Shown here: positions 50,583-60,828 of the stretch, piece after piece
Position numbering within the stretch: position 1 is the first letter of the stretch
Layout of the letters: every line of letters starts with the position of its first letter
Assembly: GCF_021166585.1 (NCBI RefSeq)
Contig: NZ_JAJOZE010000006.1
Location: forward strand, 1 to 64,000
Direction: 5' to 3'
DNA: 64,000 nucleotides
From: Metabacillus kandeliae
GTDB taxonomy: Bacteria > Bacillota > Bacilli > Bacillales > Bacillaceae
Position numbers and translations under genes: made by a program
Notes under the pieces: generated by a model
Database searches by the model: none
What the model was told of the DNA's origin: nothing
What the model saw: only the letters and a program-made list of their open reading frames with translations

Positions 50583-51387
50583 AACGAAAACGATCTTTAT
50601 CATCGCTTTTCTGATTTTGGATATTTTCCTTATTTTTGCGTATCTGGACAAGCGGAACAACAGCAAGTATGATGTGCTGCAAATGGCGACCACAGAGCAG
50701 AACCTGTCAACGAACGACATTTCCTACGTTGATTTGCCTGAAGGCGATGATAAAGGCTCCTATATTACAGGAAACAGCAAAAAATTTACGGACAGAGATA
50801 TAAGAAAGCTGACTGGCCAGAAGCCTGAAGCGGACAAAAGCGAAACGCTTTTATCAATGAAATTTGATAAGCCGATTCCTTTGCCTGATGACAATCTGCA
50901 GGAAAAAATGAAGCCGTTTATTGAAAGCAATATCCTGTCAGGCAGCCAATATACGTTCTGGCGCTATGACAAAGCAGGAAAACGCCTCATTTATTTTCAG
51001 CAGTACAACGGCAAAACCATCTTCCAGGATGACTTGTCAGCGAACAGCCTCGGCATGCTTGTCCTCAAAATAAACGATGATAATCAAATTTACGCCTATC
51101 AGCAGTCCATGCTTGAAAATCTGCAAAAAAATGAAGGCGACGGGGATACACTCGTTTCTGCCTTGAAAGCGGTCGAGGATCTTCTCTACAACAATTCCTT
51201 TGATTTGTCGAAAAAAAATAAAGTAACAAAAGCCGAATTAGGGTATTACACACAATATCCCTTTAAAGGCAAACAAGCGCTTGCCCCTGCCTGGCACCTT
51301 GTTGTAAACGAAAAAGACGATTACTTTGTCAATGCATTCAGAGGCGAAGTCATTAAGGCAAACCAACCGAAACAAACCTTGGAGTGA
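50569..51387 (+). CDS. walI: WalK-modulating membrane protein WalI (YycI)
   Basis: A 272-residue protein with an N-terminal membrane helix ([26 protein letters not shown]) and extracytoplasmic domain, structurally related to WalH. It overlaps walH by 14 bases and walJ closely follows. Confidence 0.92.
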   Translation: MDWSRTKTIFIIAFLILDIFLIFAYLDKRNNSKYDVLQMATTEQNLSTNDISYVDLPEGDDKGSYITGNSKKFTDRDIRKLTGQKPEADKSETLLSMKFDKPIPLPDDNLQEKMKPFIESNILSGSQYTFWRYDKAGKRLIYFQQYNGKTIFQDDLSANSLGMLVLKINDDNQIYAYQQSMLENLQKNEGDGDTLVSALKAVEDLLYNNSFDLSKKNKVTKAELGYYTQYPFKGKQALAPAWHLVVNEKDDYFVNAFRGEVIKANQPKQTLE

Positions 51388-51392
51388 AAGCA

Positions 51393-52187
51393 ATGAGCAT
51401 GCAATTTAGCGTACTTGCCAGCGGAAGTACGGGAAATGCCATTTTTGTCGAGACGGAAAATGAATCACTGTTAGTGGATGCCGGCTTGAGCGGCAAGCAG
51501 CTGGAAGGGCTGCTGAAGGAAATCAGCCGGACACCGAAGCAGCTGAGCGGGATCCTTGTAACACACGAGCACAGCGACCATATTAAAGGGCTCGGCGTCA
51601 TGGCCAGGAAGCACCAGCTGCCGGTATATGCAAACGAAAAAACGTGGAAAGCCATGGAGAACCTGATCGGCGAAGTGCCGACAGAGCAGAAATTTGTCTT
51701 TCCGATGGAACAGGTAAAAACATTCGGTTCGCTTGATGTCGAATCATTCGGCGTTTCCCATGATGCCGCAGAGCCGATGTTCTACGTGTTTCACCATGAG
51801 GGCAAAAAGCTGACCCTGATCACAGACACCGGCTATGTAAGCGACCGGATGAAAGGAATCATCCGCAATTCCAATGCCTTTGTGTTTGAAAGCAACCATG
51901 ATGTCGACATGCTCCGCATGGGGCGGTATCCATGGAACATTAAACGAAGAATACTGAGCGATGTCGGCCACGTGTCAAATGAAGATGCAGCCCTTGCGAT
52001 GACAGATGTGATCGGCGATGACACAAAGCGCATTTACCTCGCCCATTTAAGTCTTGATAACAATATGAAAGACCTTGCCAGAATGGCCGTGCAGCAGACG
52101 CTTGAAGGCAAAGGCTTTGTCACGGGCGAGCAGTTTGACCTGTATGATACCGATCCGAAAACACCAACCCCTCTCTTCACAGTGTAA
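51393..52187 (+). CDS. walJ: Metallo-beta-lactamase-fold nuclease WalJ (YycJ)
   Basis: A 264-residue metallohydrolase with the signature [10 protein letters not shown] (about 57-66) and further His/Asp ligands (SHDAAE, DTGY, H after NDAAL region), same length as B. subtilis WalJ. It is a 5'-3' exonuclease-type protein linked to DNA repair. The ATG at 51393 is preceded by TTGGAGTG. Confidence 0.94.
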   Translation: MSMQFSVLASGSTGNAIFVETENESLLVDAGLSGKQLEGLLKEISRTPKQLSGILVTHEHSDHIKGLGVMARKHQLPVYANEKTWKAMENLIGEVPTEQKFVFPMEQVKTFGSLDVESFGVSHDAAEPMFYVFHHEGKKLTLITDTGYVSDRMKGIIRNSNAFVFESNHDVDMLRMGRYPWNIKRRILSDVGHVSNEDAALAMTDVIGDDTKRIYLAHLSLDNNMKDLARMAVQQTLEGKGFVTGEQFDLYDTDPKTPTPLFTV

Positions 52188-52284
52188 GCGTGCAATTCGT
52201 CTTTTAGCGTTTGCTTCCGTATAATTATGGATAAAATAAACCATATTCTAAAATGCGAAGCTATAGCGAAAGGACAGGTAGCAG

Positions 52285-53505
52285 ATGGGATACTATGATC
52301 AGGATTATGACCAGAGCCGCCGGCCAAGAGGCAATCGCGGCGGCTGGTTTCTGGCAGGATTAACAGGTGCTTTGCTAGGTGCTCTTATTGTCATTATTGC
52401 CCTACCCTTTCTCAGCGGCCTCGGCCTTATACCGGGACAAACTGACGTTCAGCCCTACTTAGGCGAAACAAAGCCTGCAGGCCCTGAAAAAAATGTCAAC
52501 GTCAACGTGAACACGAATGTCACAAACATCGTTAATAAAGTATCCTCTTCTGTTGTGGGGGTCATCAATATCCAGGACTCCGGCGGATTTTGGGACAGCG
52601 GCAAAGGAAATGGCCAGGAAGCGGGTTCCGGTTCCGGCGTCATTTATAAAAAAGACGGCGGCAATGCCTTTATCGTCACCAATCACCACGTCATTCAAGG
52701 CGCCAACCAAGTCGAAATCAGCCTCCACGACGGCACCAGGCTGCAGGCTGAAATTCTCGGCAGCGATAACCTGACAGACCTTGCTGTGTTAAAGGTAAAA
52801 GGCGACAAGATCAAGGAAGCAGCCACATTCGGCAATTCTGATGAAGTCAAACCAGGCGAACCGGTCATTGCTATCGGCAATCCGCTCGGCGAACAATTTG
52901 CCGGATCTGTCACACAAGGCATCATCTCTGGTACAGAGCGCGCCATCCCAGTTGACTCAGACGGAGACGGTCAGCCAGACTGGAACGCAGAAGTGCTGCA
53001 GACGGATGCTGCTATCAACCCCGGCAACTCCGGCGGTGCCCTAATGGACATTGACGGAAATGTCATCGGCATCAACTCCATGAAAATTGCCCAATCAGAG
53101 GTAGAAGGCATTGGTCTTTCCATTCCGGCCAACCTTGTTAAGCCCGTTGTCAGCGACTTGGAGCGCTTCGGCGAAGTGCGCCGGCCATTCCTGGGATTAA
53201 GCATGAGATCGCTCAGCGACGTATCTGCTTATCACCAGCAGGAAACCCTTAAACTGCCTGACAGCATTAAGAATGGTGTTGTGGTATATGATGTCAGCCC
53301 TTCTTCCCCAGCGGCAAGAGCAGGCTTTCAGCAATTTGATGTGATCGTGGGCATGGACGGTAAGAAGATAGAAGACATTTTCGGTTTGAGAAAAGTTCTT
53401 TATACGAAGCGGCCAGGTGATACGGCGAAGATTGATTATTACCGGAATGGGAAAAAGCAATCGGCGTCTGTGAAGCTGGTGGAGCAGAGAACACAAGGGA
53501 GCTAG
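52285..53505 (+). CDS. htrC: Membrane-anchored serine protease HtrC (DegP/HtrA family)
   Basis: A 406-residue quality-control protease. A membrane helix (about 20-48) precedes a linker rich in Asn/Val, the trypsin-like domain with catalytic His in VTNHHVIQG, Asp in [10 protein letters not shown] and Ser in NPGNSGGAL, and one PDZ domain (about 305-395). Last gene of the wal operon; a candidate own promoter (TTCGTC-18-TATAAT, 52196-52225) lies in front. Confidence 0.94.
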   Translation: MGYYDQDYDQSRRPRGNRGGWFLAGLTGALLGALIVIIALPFLSGLGLIPGQTDVQPYLGETKPAGPEKNVNVNVNTNVTNIVNKVSSSVVGVINIQDSGGFWDSGKGNGQEAGSGSGVIYKKDGGNAFIVTNHHVIQGANQVEISLHDGTRLQAEILGSDNLTDLAVLKVKGDKIKEAATFGNSDEVKPGEPVIAIGNPLGEQFAGSVTQGIISGTERAIPVDSDGDGQPDWNAEVLQTDAAINPGNSGGALMDIDGNVIGINSMKIAQSEVEGIGLSIPANLVKPVVSDLERFGEVRRPFLGLSMRSLSDVSAYHQQETLKLPDSIKNGVVVYDVSPSSPAARAGFQQFDVIVGMDGKKIEDIFGLRKVLYTKRPGDTAKIDYYRNGKKQSASVKLVEQRTQGS

Positions 53506-53549
53506 GAATAGCTCTCTTTTTCTTGTGAGTATCGCTCTTTATAAAAAGG

Positions 53550-53679
53550 CTGTTGATTTCCGCTGCAGTCGTCCGCTTTCCGCGGGCAGTGCGGGAGCCT
53601 CCTCGTCGCTTTGCTCCTGCGGGGTCTCCCGTCACTTGCACTCCCGCAGGAGTCTCCCGCCTGCTGCTCCAATCAACAG
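53550..53679. repeat. REP-like intergenic element, copy B (inverted)
   Basis: A 130-bp element bounded by CTGTTGAT and ATCAACAG. Its reverse complement aligns with copy A at 46306-46438 block by block. The flanking gap 53506-53821 also holds a short piece of the long hairpin repeat family (53739-53757). Confidence 0.85.
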
Positions 53680-53758
53680 GAGTGAAGAAATAAAGATTCT
53701 TTCCCAACTTCAGAAAGGAAATAAGAATATCTAATAACGCGCTTGCGCTTTTCTTAAA

Positions 53759-53807
53759 TGTGGATACGATAGAAGTAGAAAAGATAAAGATATCCCCATG
53801 TGGATAA
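53759..53807. promoter_or_regulatory. DnaA boxes upstream of the CxxH/CxxC gene
   Basis: TGTGGATAC (53759-53767) and a perfect TGTGGATAA (53799-53807). Together with 54002-54021 they form a cluster on both sides of the small gene. Confidence 0.55.
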
Positions 53808-53821
53808 AGGAGGACAACACC

Positions 53822-53977
53822 ATGAAATGCTGTGATGAACACGTGGAACTGGCAATTGACATCTATGTAGATGAAAACGAACTGGCTCCGGAAATAATAA
53901 AAATTGACCAAAATGCAGAGTTACCCACAACCTGTGAATACTGCGAAAACCCTGCTGTATATATAGTTGGGAACTAA
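53822..53977 (+). CDS. CxxH/CxxC protein (YyzF-like)
   Basis: A 51-residue protein, below the usual size cut-off. It carries CCDEH at the N-terminus (C4-x-x-H7) and CEYC (C38-x-x-C41), a probable zinc site, in an acidic protein. An AAAGGAGG site precedes the ATG. The family sits between htrA and rlmH in many bacilli. The serine-rich tail of some relatives is missing here. Confidence 0.9.
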   Translation: MKCCDEHVELAIDIYVDENELAPEIIKIDQNAELPTTCEYCENPAVYIVGN

Positions 53978-54001
53978 TATTCGCCCCCAACATACAGAAA
54001 A

Positions 54002-54021
54002 CTATCCACAGCTGTGGATAA
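54002..54021. promoter_or_regulatory. Inverted DnaA-box pair upstream of rlmH
   Basis: CTATCCACA (54002-54010) and perfect TGTGGATAA (54013-54021). In B. subtilis the yydA (rlmH) region is a known DnaA-binding locus. Confidence 0.65.
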
Positions 54022-54059
54022 TAAATGCTAATAATTTGTTTTAAAGGTGGGGAGTACCT

Positions 54060-54539
54060 GTGAATATCACCATTTGCACAGTAGGCAAACTAAAAGAGAA
54101 ATATTTAAAGCAAGGAATAGATGAATACTTGAAGCGGCTGACCCCATATGCCAAAGTGGAAATAATCGAACTGGCAGACGAAAAAGCACCGGAGAATTTA
54201 AGCGAGCAGGACATGCTGATCGTGAAGGATAAAGAAGGCGAACGGATCTTGGCGAAGATTTCTGATGATATGCATGTGATTGCCCTGGCGATTGAAGGGA
54301 AAATGAAATCATCGGAGCAGCTTGCAGCGGATTTGGATAGATTGGCGACTTATGGGAAGAGCAAGGTGGCGTTTGTTATTGGAGGATCGCTTGGGTTGAG
54401 TGAGGCGGTTATGAAGCGGGCGAATGATACGCTTTCGTTTAGTAGGATGACGTTTCCGCATCAGTTGATGAGGCTGATACTGGTTGAGCAGGTTTATCGG
54501 AGTTTTCGGATTAATCGGGGGGAACCGTACCATAAGTAA
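54060..54539 (+). CDS. rlmH: 23S rRNA (pseudouridine1915-N3)-methyltransferase RlmH
   Basis: A 159-residue SPOUT-class methyltransferase starting at GTG (54060) after GGTGGGG. It has the SAM-binding knot region [13 protein letters not shown] and the C-terminal [22 protein letters not shown]. The last codons TAC CAT AAG TAA correspond to the SCC attachment site of staphylococci. Codon use and base composition change right after the stop. Confidence 0.97.
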   Translation: MNITICTVGKLKEKYLKQGIDEYLKRLTPYAKVEIIELADEKAPENLSEQDMLIVKDKEGERILAKISDDMHVIALAIEGKMKSSEQLAADLDRLATYGKSKVAFVIGGSLGLSEAVMKRANDTLSFSRMTFPHQLMRLILVEQVYRSFRINRGEPYHK

Positions 54540-54601
54540 ATGAGGTTTTTTGCACTAAGATTTGTTAAAAGTTTAACTTCTATATATTTCCTCTATGGTA
54601 C
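54527..54601. other. Putative attachment-site region at the rlmH 3' end
   Basis: GTACCATA..GAGG (54527-54545) overlaps the rlmH stop; CCTCTATGGTAC (54590-54601) is its inverted counterpart about 45 bp downstream. Between them lies a small palindrome GTTAAA-AG-TTTAAC (54564-54577). An imperfect inverted repeat at an integration boundary fits a mobile-element end, but no second attachment site can be seen. Confidence 0.4.
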
Positions 54602-54640
54602 AATTATCTTATAAGAGATTGTATCATAGGGGGATTTTTT

Positions 54641-57600
54641 ATGAATACAGAAGCAAAAGATTTACTAAGGGTATTTATTGAAGAATATGAAAACCATAAA
54701 GATGCGTTAAAAACCGCCTCTGAACAAACTATGAGGACATGGATAGATAGATTTTTATCGATTTTTGATTGGAACTGCCAAGATATTAATCAAGTACAAC
54801 AAGAAAAAATGGTGTCTAAAGAAGAAAGAGAAAAATTAAGGAAAATCGGGTCAACACATTCTAAACCAGACTATACATTAAAAAACGGAAGAGTTAGAGT
54901 GAACTTTTTAGATGCTAAGGACCTTCAAGATAACTTAAAGGACAGTCAGGATATTGCATTCCAGGCAAGGTCTTACGGCTGGTCTGCGGGGATGGAATGT
55001 TCAATTGTAACTAATATTGAAGAATTAGTTTTTTATGGCTGCTCCCAAGAACCAAAACAAGATGACTATGTAGAAAATGAAAGGCTTTATTTTAAGTTTG
55101 ATGAATATCTTGATAATTTTGATGTTATTTTTGATTTGTTAGCAAGAGACAATGTACTAAATGGTACACAATCCCTTGTTCTAGCTGAGAAATTTTCAAT
55201 AAGAAAAGCTGACAAGAAAGATTTAGACCTTTCCTTTGCTCAATTGTTATCCGATTTTAGGCTTACTCTAGCTAGAGACTTATATAAAGCAAATCCTGAA
55301 ATTATTAAGGATAGTACAGATAGATTAAACTCAATTGTACAAAGTATCACAAATAAAATCCTTTTTATTAGAATTTGTGAAGGAAGGTCTCTTGAAGAAG
55401 AAGGCTTACTACTGAGTTTTTTAGAAGGTGATTTCTGGGATAGTTTTATTGAAAAAGCAATAAAGGATTATGAAACAGGTTATGATGGTCCGATATTTAG
55501 CGACATAGATGAGTTAAAGATGTTGAATTTTAATAATGATACATTTGATAATTTTATTCAAAACATGTATGAACCATCACCTTATAAGTTTGATGTAATT
55601 CCGGTGGAACTAATTGCAGAAATGTATGAACGATTCTTAAGTGTAGAAATCGCGTTACAAGGCGATGAGGTTATTGAACAAGATAAAGAGTTTTATGTGA
55701 AGCAACAAGGTGCTATTAGTAGTCCTAAATATATGGTTGACTACCTACTTAACAAAACCTTTAACGGACTAAAGGAAATCAAAAACTTAGACGAGTTATT
55801 TAAATTAAAGATTTTAGAACCAGCATGTGGAAGTGGAACTTTTTTACTCGGAATTTTAGAAACTTTAGAAAAGAAAGCAATCGAGCTTTACAACCAAGGG
55901 TCAATAAATTCCAAGCAAGAGAAGCTATTCATAACATTGGAAGGCAATGTCTTCCCAACAGTTGAATTGCGAAGGTCATTAATTAATAACTGCATCTATG
56001 CAATTGATATGGATTACCCCGCTGTACAAGTTGCAAAAATGTCTTTAGCACTTAAGTTAATTGAAAATTTTTCATTGCCTAATTACAATAACGAGTTTGG
56101 ACTTAATAAGGAATTGCTTCTAAAAAATATTGGTCAAAATATTTATCATGGCAACACCTTGGTTGGCTTTGACATTTTAGAAAAGTTTGAGGAAATTGAA
56201 GAGAATATAGAAGTTTTAGGAAAGATAGTTCCTTTTGATATTAAAGATGAAATTGTAGATGTGTTTGGGGAAGCAAGAGGTGAATTAAAGGGGTTTGATT
56301 TCGTAGTTGGTAACCCTCCGTATGTGGAAACTAAAAGGTATATAGATGGTTTACCATACTGTAGAGAGTACTTTAAAATCACCTATAACTTAGACGATGA
56401 GAAAGCTGATATGTCTATCTATTTTATAGAGAAATGCTTAGACCTTCTAAATGAAAAAGGAAAGTTAGGATTCCTTTGTCAAAGAAGATTCTTTAAAACT
56501 CATTATGGTGAAAAAACTAGAAAATATTTGTCAAAAAACACAGCTATTGAAAGTATAGTCGAGTTCGAAGCAATTGATATCTTTAAAGATAGAACTACTT
56601 ATATAGCGATGATGATTATTAATAAGCTAATAGCAGAGAAGGAAGATTTTAGCTATTTAAGAATCGTTGAAGATGCCTTATTGTTAAAGCATAGGTTAAA
56701 GCACATTGGAGATAGTGAATTTCTGAAAAAGGATATCAGTGTTTTAAGTCAAAATACTTGGAATTTTACTGATAACGATGATTTGCAAAATTTAATAACG
56801 TCATTATCCAGCAAATTTACCACCTTAGGAGAACTAAAGAAGCATGGAATATGTGACATCCATGGTGGTATCCAGGTTTTAAGGAATGACGTCTATTATA
56901 TTAATGAAGCAAAAATAGATGAAAAAGAGGGTACTGTATCAGGTGTAAATCGCAGAAAAGATAAAGGAGCTATTAAGGAAGTTAAAGTAGAGCTAGAAGC
57001 TTGTCGCCCGATAATTGCCAATAAAAACTTCTATAAGTTTAAATCTATAACTCCTACCTATTATGCAATTGTACCTTATACATTGGAAGAAACAACACCC
57101 ATAGGTTTTCAAGATTTAAAAGAGAAATACCCAATGTGTGCCGAGTATTTATCAACCCAGGAATCTTATATTAGGGAAAAGAATAAAGAGGTTTATGAAG
57201 GTGATAACTGGCATCATTTTTCAAGAACTACGAACTTGCACCTTTTTTCAGGAAGGAAAATATTATTCCCAATGACAGCAAAAGAAATTATTGCTGCATA
57301 TACTGATGTGCCAGTTTATCCTGATAATGCTAATATGTGGGGATTAAAATTCACTGAAGAGGATAGAGAGTTTCATTTAGCTCTTACTTCGTTGCTAAAC
57401 TCAAAATTATTTAGCGTTATTGCCATTTATTACTCAAACCCACAGGCTAATGGATATAGAAAGATGAACAAGCAATTTGTTCTTCCTGTTCCAATTCCTT
57501 ATGATAAAATAAAAAGTGAAAATGAAACAAGAGAAAAGCTAGAGAAATTCGCAATTGATATTAATAAATTACAGATAGATTTACAAGAAGCAAGTACTGA

Positions 57601-57745
57601 TGGAAAGAAAAGAACAATTAGGACTTTACTGCGAAAGAATATTCAAAATCTAAATTCCTTTATATATGAGTTATATGAATTGAATGAATTCGAAAAACTT
57701 ACTATAGAGGAGAGCTATAATGCTTATATGACAATTAAAGACTAA
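54641..57745 (+). CDS. Type IIG restriction-modification enzyme (Eco57I-like)
   Basis: A 1034-residue bifunctional enzyme. The N-terminus has a PD-(D/E)xK-type nuclease motif: KPDY at about 75 and DAK at about 91-93. A helical linker (about 190-350) precedes a gamma-class N6-adenine methyltransferase with motif I LEPACGSGTFLLG (about 391) and motif IV GNPPYVE (about 556). The C-terminal third (about 720-1034) is the probable target-recognition region. The gene is AT-rich compared with the core genes and starts 101 bases after rlmH. Cleavage should occur at a fixed distance from an unknown site. The nuclease motif is seen; its activity is inferred. Confidence 0.88.
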   Translation: MNTEAKDLLRVFIEEYENHKDALKTASEQTMRTWIDRFLSIFDWNCQDINQVQQEKMVSKEEREKLRKIGSTHSKPDYTLKNGRVRVNFLDAKDLQDNLKDSQDIAFQARSYGWSAGMECSIVTNIEELVFYGCSQEPKQDDYVENERLYFKFDEYLDNFDVIFDLLARDNVLNGTQSLVLAEKFSIRKADKKDLDLSFAQLLSDFRLTLARDLYKANPEIIKDSTDRLNSIVQSITNKILFIRICEGRSLEEEGLLLSFLEGDFWDSFIEKAIKDYETGYDGPIFSDIDELKMLNFNNDTFDNFIQNMYEPSPYKFDVIPVELIAEMYERFLSVEIALQGDEVIEQDKEFYVKQQGAISSPKYMVDYLLNKTFNGLKEIKNLDELFKLKILEPACGSGTFLLGILETLEKKAIELYNQGSINSKQEKLFITLEGNVFPTVELRRSLINNCIYAIDMDYPAVQVAKMSLALKLIENFSLPNYNNEFGLNKELLLKNIGQNIYHGNTLVGFDILEKFEEIEENIEVLGKIVPFDIKDEIVDVFGEARGELKGFDFVVGNPPYVETKRYIDGLPYCREYFKITYNLDDEKADMSIYFIEKCLDLLNEKGKLGFLCQRRFFKTHYGEKTRKYLSKNTAIESIVEFEAIDIFKDRTTYIAMMIINKLIAEKEDFSYLRIVEDALLLKHRLKHIGDSEFLKKDISVLSQNTWNFTDNDDLQNLITSLSSKFTTLGELKKHGICDIHGGIQVLRNDVYYINEAKIDEKEGTVSGVNRRKDKGAIKEVKVELEACRPIIANKNFYKFKSITPTYYAIVPYTLEETTPIGFQDLKEKYPMCAEYLSTQESYIREKNKEVYEGDNWHHFSRTTNLHLFSGRKILFPMTAKEIIAAYTDVPVYPDNANMWGLKFTEEDREFHLALTSLLNSKLFSVIAIYYSNPQANGYRKMNKQFVLPVPIPYDKIKSENETREKLEKFAIDINKLQIDLQEASTDGKKRTIRTLLRKNIQNLNSFIYELYELNEFEKLTIEESYNAYMTIKD

Positions 57746-57759
57746 GGATTGATATAGAA

Positions 57760-59676
57760 GTGGACATTAGAAAATTTGTTAAGCATATTAATGGTTTTAG
57801 TCAAGAAGTGCCAATTATTGAAAAGCTTATTTTAAGATACTATATAGATTTTAATTTGATTGAGAACTTAGAAAGCAGTGAGACTTTAAAGTCTTACTGT
57901 TTTCTCGTTACAGAAGAAGAATACAATGAATTCAAAAAAAGGGTAGATTTGTATTTTGAGAAAAATAAGGTTGTAAATTTTAATTTAGATATGCTTGTAA
58001 ATACCTTTGAGTTATTAATTCCTAAGGAAGAAAGAAAAGCTAATGGTATGGTCTTTACTCCTGAAGAAATTAAGTCATTTATAGTAAATAAAATAATGAA
58101 TGTAAACAAAAATCAAATTAACGGATTAAGAATATGTGACCCTGCTTGTGGTTCATCCTCATTTCTTATAACAGTAGCTCAATTTCTAAATAACAAATAC
58201 AATATCCCTTATCAATATATCATTGAAAAAATGATATATGGGGTAGATATTTACTCTCATAATATCGAAAAATCTAAATTGTTATTACATTTAACAGCTT
58301 TAGAAGATGGAGAAGTTTTAGATAAAAAAGTTAACTTTAATCTTATTGTTGGTGATTCCTTAAGTTTGGATTATGAAGAAACCTTTAAGGAAATTTTCAA
58401 TGACCAAAGGCAAGGGTTTGATTTAGTAGTTGGAAATCCCCCCTATATACGAGCAAAGAATATAAGTCCCGAGATTAAAAATTCTTTAGATAGATGGGAA
58501 GTCTCAAAAGTAGGAAATCCGGACCTTTATATTGCCTTTTTCCAATTAGGATTAGAAATTTTAAATGAGAAAGGGATTCTAGGTTATATTTCTGTTAGCA
58601 CGTTCCTGACAAGTGTAAATGGTAGAAACCTTAGAGGTTACCTATCGGACAAAAAGTATAAAATTGAAACCATTAATTTTAAAGATGCTCAGATGTTTAA
58701 AGGTGTGACTAGTTATACATGTATTAATATAATTAATAAAAGCACCCTGGAGGATAACATTTTATATTCATCACTAGATGATTTATCCGATTATGATGTG
58801 AATGGTTTGAATGCTATTCCTCTTTCAACATTGGACAATAGCAAAGGATGGAGCCTGGGGGATTTAACGACACTTAACAAAATTAATAAAATGAGAAGAT
58901 TTTCTAAAAAGCTGGGCGACTATGGGCTAAAAAATGGAGTTGCTACATTAGCTAATGATATCTATATAGTTACAGCTAATGAGTTTGATGATAAATATAT
59001 GTACTTTTACAGTAAAGATGGAGAGAAATTTAAGGTTGAGAAAGAACTTTGTAGGAGAATTGTTAAACCCAATATCCTAAAATCACAAGATGACTTGGTT
59101 TCCAAAATGGAATATTTGATTTTTCCGTATAAGCTAGGTTTAGATGGGAAGTTCAAAGTAATTGAGGAAGAAGTATTGATGAAAGAATACACAGGTACCT
59201 ATCAGTACTTTCTTCATTACAAGGATAAATTGCTTGAAAGAGATAAAGGAAAAGCGATAGATAAATATCCTGCATGGTATGCTCTTGGTAGAACACAAGG
59301 CCTTAATAATACTGGTAAGAAGTTGCTACTACCTTATATGACAGACAAGCCTGTTGCAATTTTAAGTTTAGAAGAAGATATTTTATTTTACTGTGGGTAT
59401 GCATTGTTTTCAGATAGCACTGAAGAACTTGCTTTACTAAAGAAAATTCTTTACTCCAAAGTTTTCTGGTACTACGTAGTTAGTACAAGTAAGCCGTATG
59501 CAAATGGTTATATGTCTTTTGCAAAAAATTACCTTAAAGAGTTTAGTTTACCTCCTTTCACGGATGAACAAGTTGAGGTAATACGCAATGAAGAGAATCA
59601 AGCTGTTATTGATGAGTTATTGCAGGAATTATATGAAGTAGAATTTGAAGAACAACTTTCATTGTTACCTCAATGA
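57760..59676 (+). CDS. N6-adenine DNA methyltransferase partner
   Basis: A 638-residue gamma-class methyltransferase without a nuclease region: motif I CDPACGSSSFLI (about 126), motif IV GNPPYIRA (about 225), and a C-terminal TaqI-like recognition part. It begins at a GTG 15 bases after the preceding gene, so the two form an operon. Eco57I-type systems use a separate methyltransferase to modify the second strand of an asymmetric site; this gene is placed for that job. Confidence 0.88.
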   Translation: MDIRKFVKHINGFSQEVPIIEKLILRYYIDFNLIENLESSETLKSYCFLVTEEEYNEFKKRVDLYFEKNKVVNFNLDMLVNTFELLIPKEERKANGMVFTPEEIKSFIVNKIMNVNKNQINGLRICDPACGSSSFLITVAQFLNNKYNIPYQYIIEKMIYGVDIYSHNIEKSKLLLHLTALEDGEVLDKKVNFNLIVGDSLSLDYEETFKEIFNDQRQGFDLVVGNPPYIRAKNISPEIKNSLDRWEVSKVGNPDLYIAFFQLGLEILNEKGILGYISVSTFLTSVNGRNLRGYLSDKKYKIETINFKDAQMFKGVTSYTCINIINKSTLEDNILYSSLDDLSDYDVNGLNAIPLSTLDNSKGWSLGDLTTLNKINKMRRFSKKLGDYGLKNGVATLANDIYIVTANEFDDKYMYFYSKDGEKFKVEKELCRRIVKPNILKSQDDLVSKMEYLIFPYKLGLDGKFKVIEEEVLMKEYTGTYQYFLHYKDKLLERDKGKAIDKYPAWYALGRTQGLNNTGKKLLLPYMTDKPVAILSLEEDILFYCGYALFSDSTEELALLKKILYSKVFWYYVVSTSKPYANGYMSFAKNYLKEFSLPPFTDEQVEVIRNEENQAVIDELLQELYEVEFEEQLSLLPQ

Positions 59677-59744
59677 AATGATGCTCTTAGTACTAGAAAA
59701 CTGTATTTACTCGAAATTACAAATATATATTATAGTTGAGACTT

Positions 59745-59792
59745 TAAAGAGGGTGCAATTATGCTTAATGAAGCATAATTGCACCCTCTTTT
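59745..59792 (+). terminator. Terminator of the restriction-modification operon
   Basis: Near-perfect 20-bp stem (AAGAGGGTGCAATTATGCTT and its complement) with a 4-base loop and a T-rich tail. Confidence 0.93.
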
Positions 59793-59818
59793 TATTTTAA
59801 TTAAAGGAGAGATGGTAA

Positions 59819-60271
59819 ATGAAAAATTTATCTGCAAAGAGGGTCAACATTGTTTCAGTGAAACTGGTTAGAGAGTCTAGTATTCTCTATAAAAAAAGAA
59901 GTATCCGTTCACCTCAGGATGCGTATGAATTACTAAAAACCTTTTTGGAAGATAGGGACCGGGAGCACTTTATTGTTGTAACCTTAGACACCAAGAACCA
60001 ACCAGTATCCATAAACGTATGCCATATAGGTAGCTTAAATGCCAGTATTGTCAGTCCTCGTGAAGTCATGAAATCAGCTATCTTATCATCAGCAGCGAGT
60101 ATCATGGTGGCTCATAATCACCCATCTGGTGATACTAAAGAATCTCGGGAAGACGTGGAAGTAACCAAACGTCTTGCTGAAGCTGGAAAGTTGATGGGGA
60201 TTGAGCTATTGGACCATATAATTATTGGAGATGGTACCTATAATTCTTTAAAAGAGAAAGGCGTAATTTGA
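59819..60271 (+). CDS. Short RadC-family JAB-domain protein
   Basis: A 150-residue protein with the JAMM metal motif AHNHPSGDTKESRED (HxHPSGD...S..D, about 99-113). It lacks the N-terminal helix-hairpin-helix part of chromosomal RadC, as is usual for copies on plasmids, phages and islands. Despite the name, a role in DNA repair is not established; a protease or nuclease role is possible. RBS AAAGGAG. First gene of the next unit. Confidence 0.88.
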   Translation: MKNLSAKRVNIVSVKLVRESSILYKKRSIRSPQDAYELLKTFLEDRDREHFIVVTLDTKNQPVSINVCHIGSLNASIVSPREVMKSAILSSAASIMVAHNHPSGDTKESREDVEVTKRLAEAGKLMGIELLDHIIIGDGTYNSLKEKGVI

Positions 60272-60285
60272 AAGGAGTAAGGGCA

Positions 60286-60801
60286 GTGAAAACAATAAAA
60301 AACACGCTAAAAACAGAAGTCACTTATGATGACGAAATGAGAAACAAATATCTTATTAGGAAAGAGTGGGACAAGAACAAGAAAAAGGCACTTGTTATCA
60401 TGAAAAGCGCAGGCCAGGCGGATGAAATTGTGCAAGACCAAACAACAATGTACGTCATTAATAACCTTTCAAAATTGGAATACGGTGTGGCAGAAATAGT
60501 CAATTTATTTCCATCCCTGGATGGTGACGAAACAAAAGAGTCCAGTCTTGAAAATTTGAAGTGTATTCAAGAAGCTATCGCTAGAGTGGATGATGTCATA
60601 ATAGCAGTTGGTAAAGGAGTAGAAACAAACAAGAAAGCTGTTGAACGGTTGAATATGATTTTAGCTCTATTGCTAGATAAGAAAGCAAACATTCTTCAAT
60701 TAGAAGCAAAATTTGGCCGAAAAGGTTTTCATCCTCTCTATCCTGCACTGAAAAACCAGTGGAAATTAGTAGGGTATGAGGATAGCGAGAAGGCAGGATA
60801 A
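60286..60801 (+). CDS. DUF1643 protein
   Basis: A 171-residue protein with the family pattern KYLIRKEWDKNKKKALVIMKSAGQADE, NNLSKLEYGVAEIVNLFPSL and a Gly-rich VIIAVGKG segment. DUF1643 proteins are frequent in mobile elements, including staphylococcal SCC cassettes near ccr genes; function unknown. The GTG at 60286 has AAAGGAG upstream; a TTG at 60268 overlapping the radC stop is the alternative. Confidence 0.8.
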   Translation: MKTIKNTLKTEVTYDDEMRNKYLIRKEWDKNKKKALVIMKSAGQADEIVQDQTTMYVINNLSKLEYGVAEIVNLFPSLDGDETKESSLENLKCIQEAIARVDDVIIAVGKGVETNKKAVERLNMILALLLDKKANILQLEAKFGRKGFHPLYPALKNQWKLVGYEDSEKAG

Positions 60802-60828
60802 AAATATTATGTATGAAAGGTACAAGTC

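Noticed and set aside
53835-53850. Possible second parS (GAACACGTGGAACTGG)
   Set aside because: Only half of the palindrome matches; it is coding sequence of the CxxH/CxxC gene.
53294-53911. 205-aa minus-strand ORF over htrC end and REP-like element
   Set aside because: It covers a repeat and the antisense of two real genes.
54641-59676. BREX or DISARM defence locus
   Set aside because: There is no PglZ, BrxC, DrmA/B or helicase gene; the two genes fit a type IIG system.
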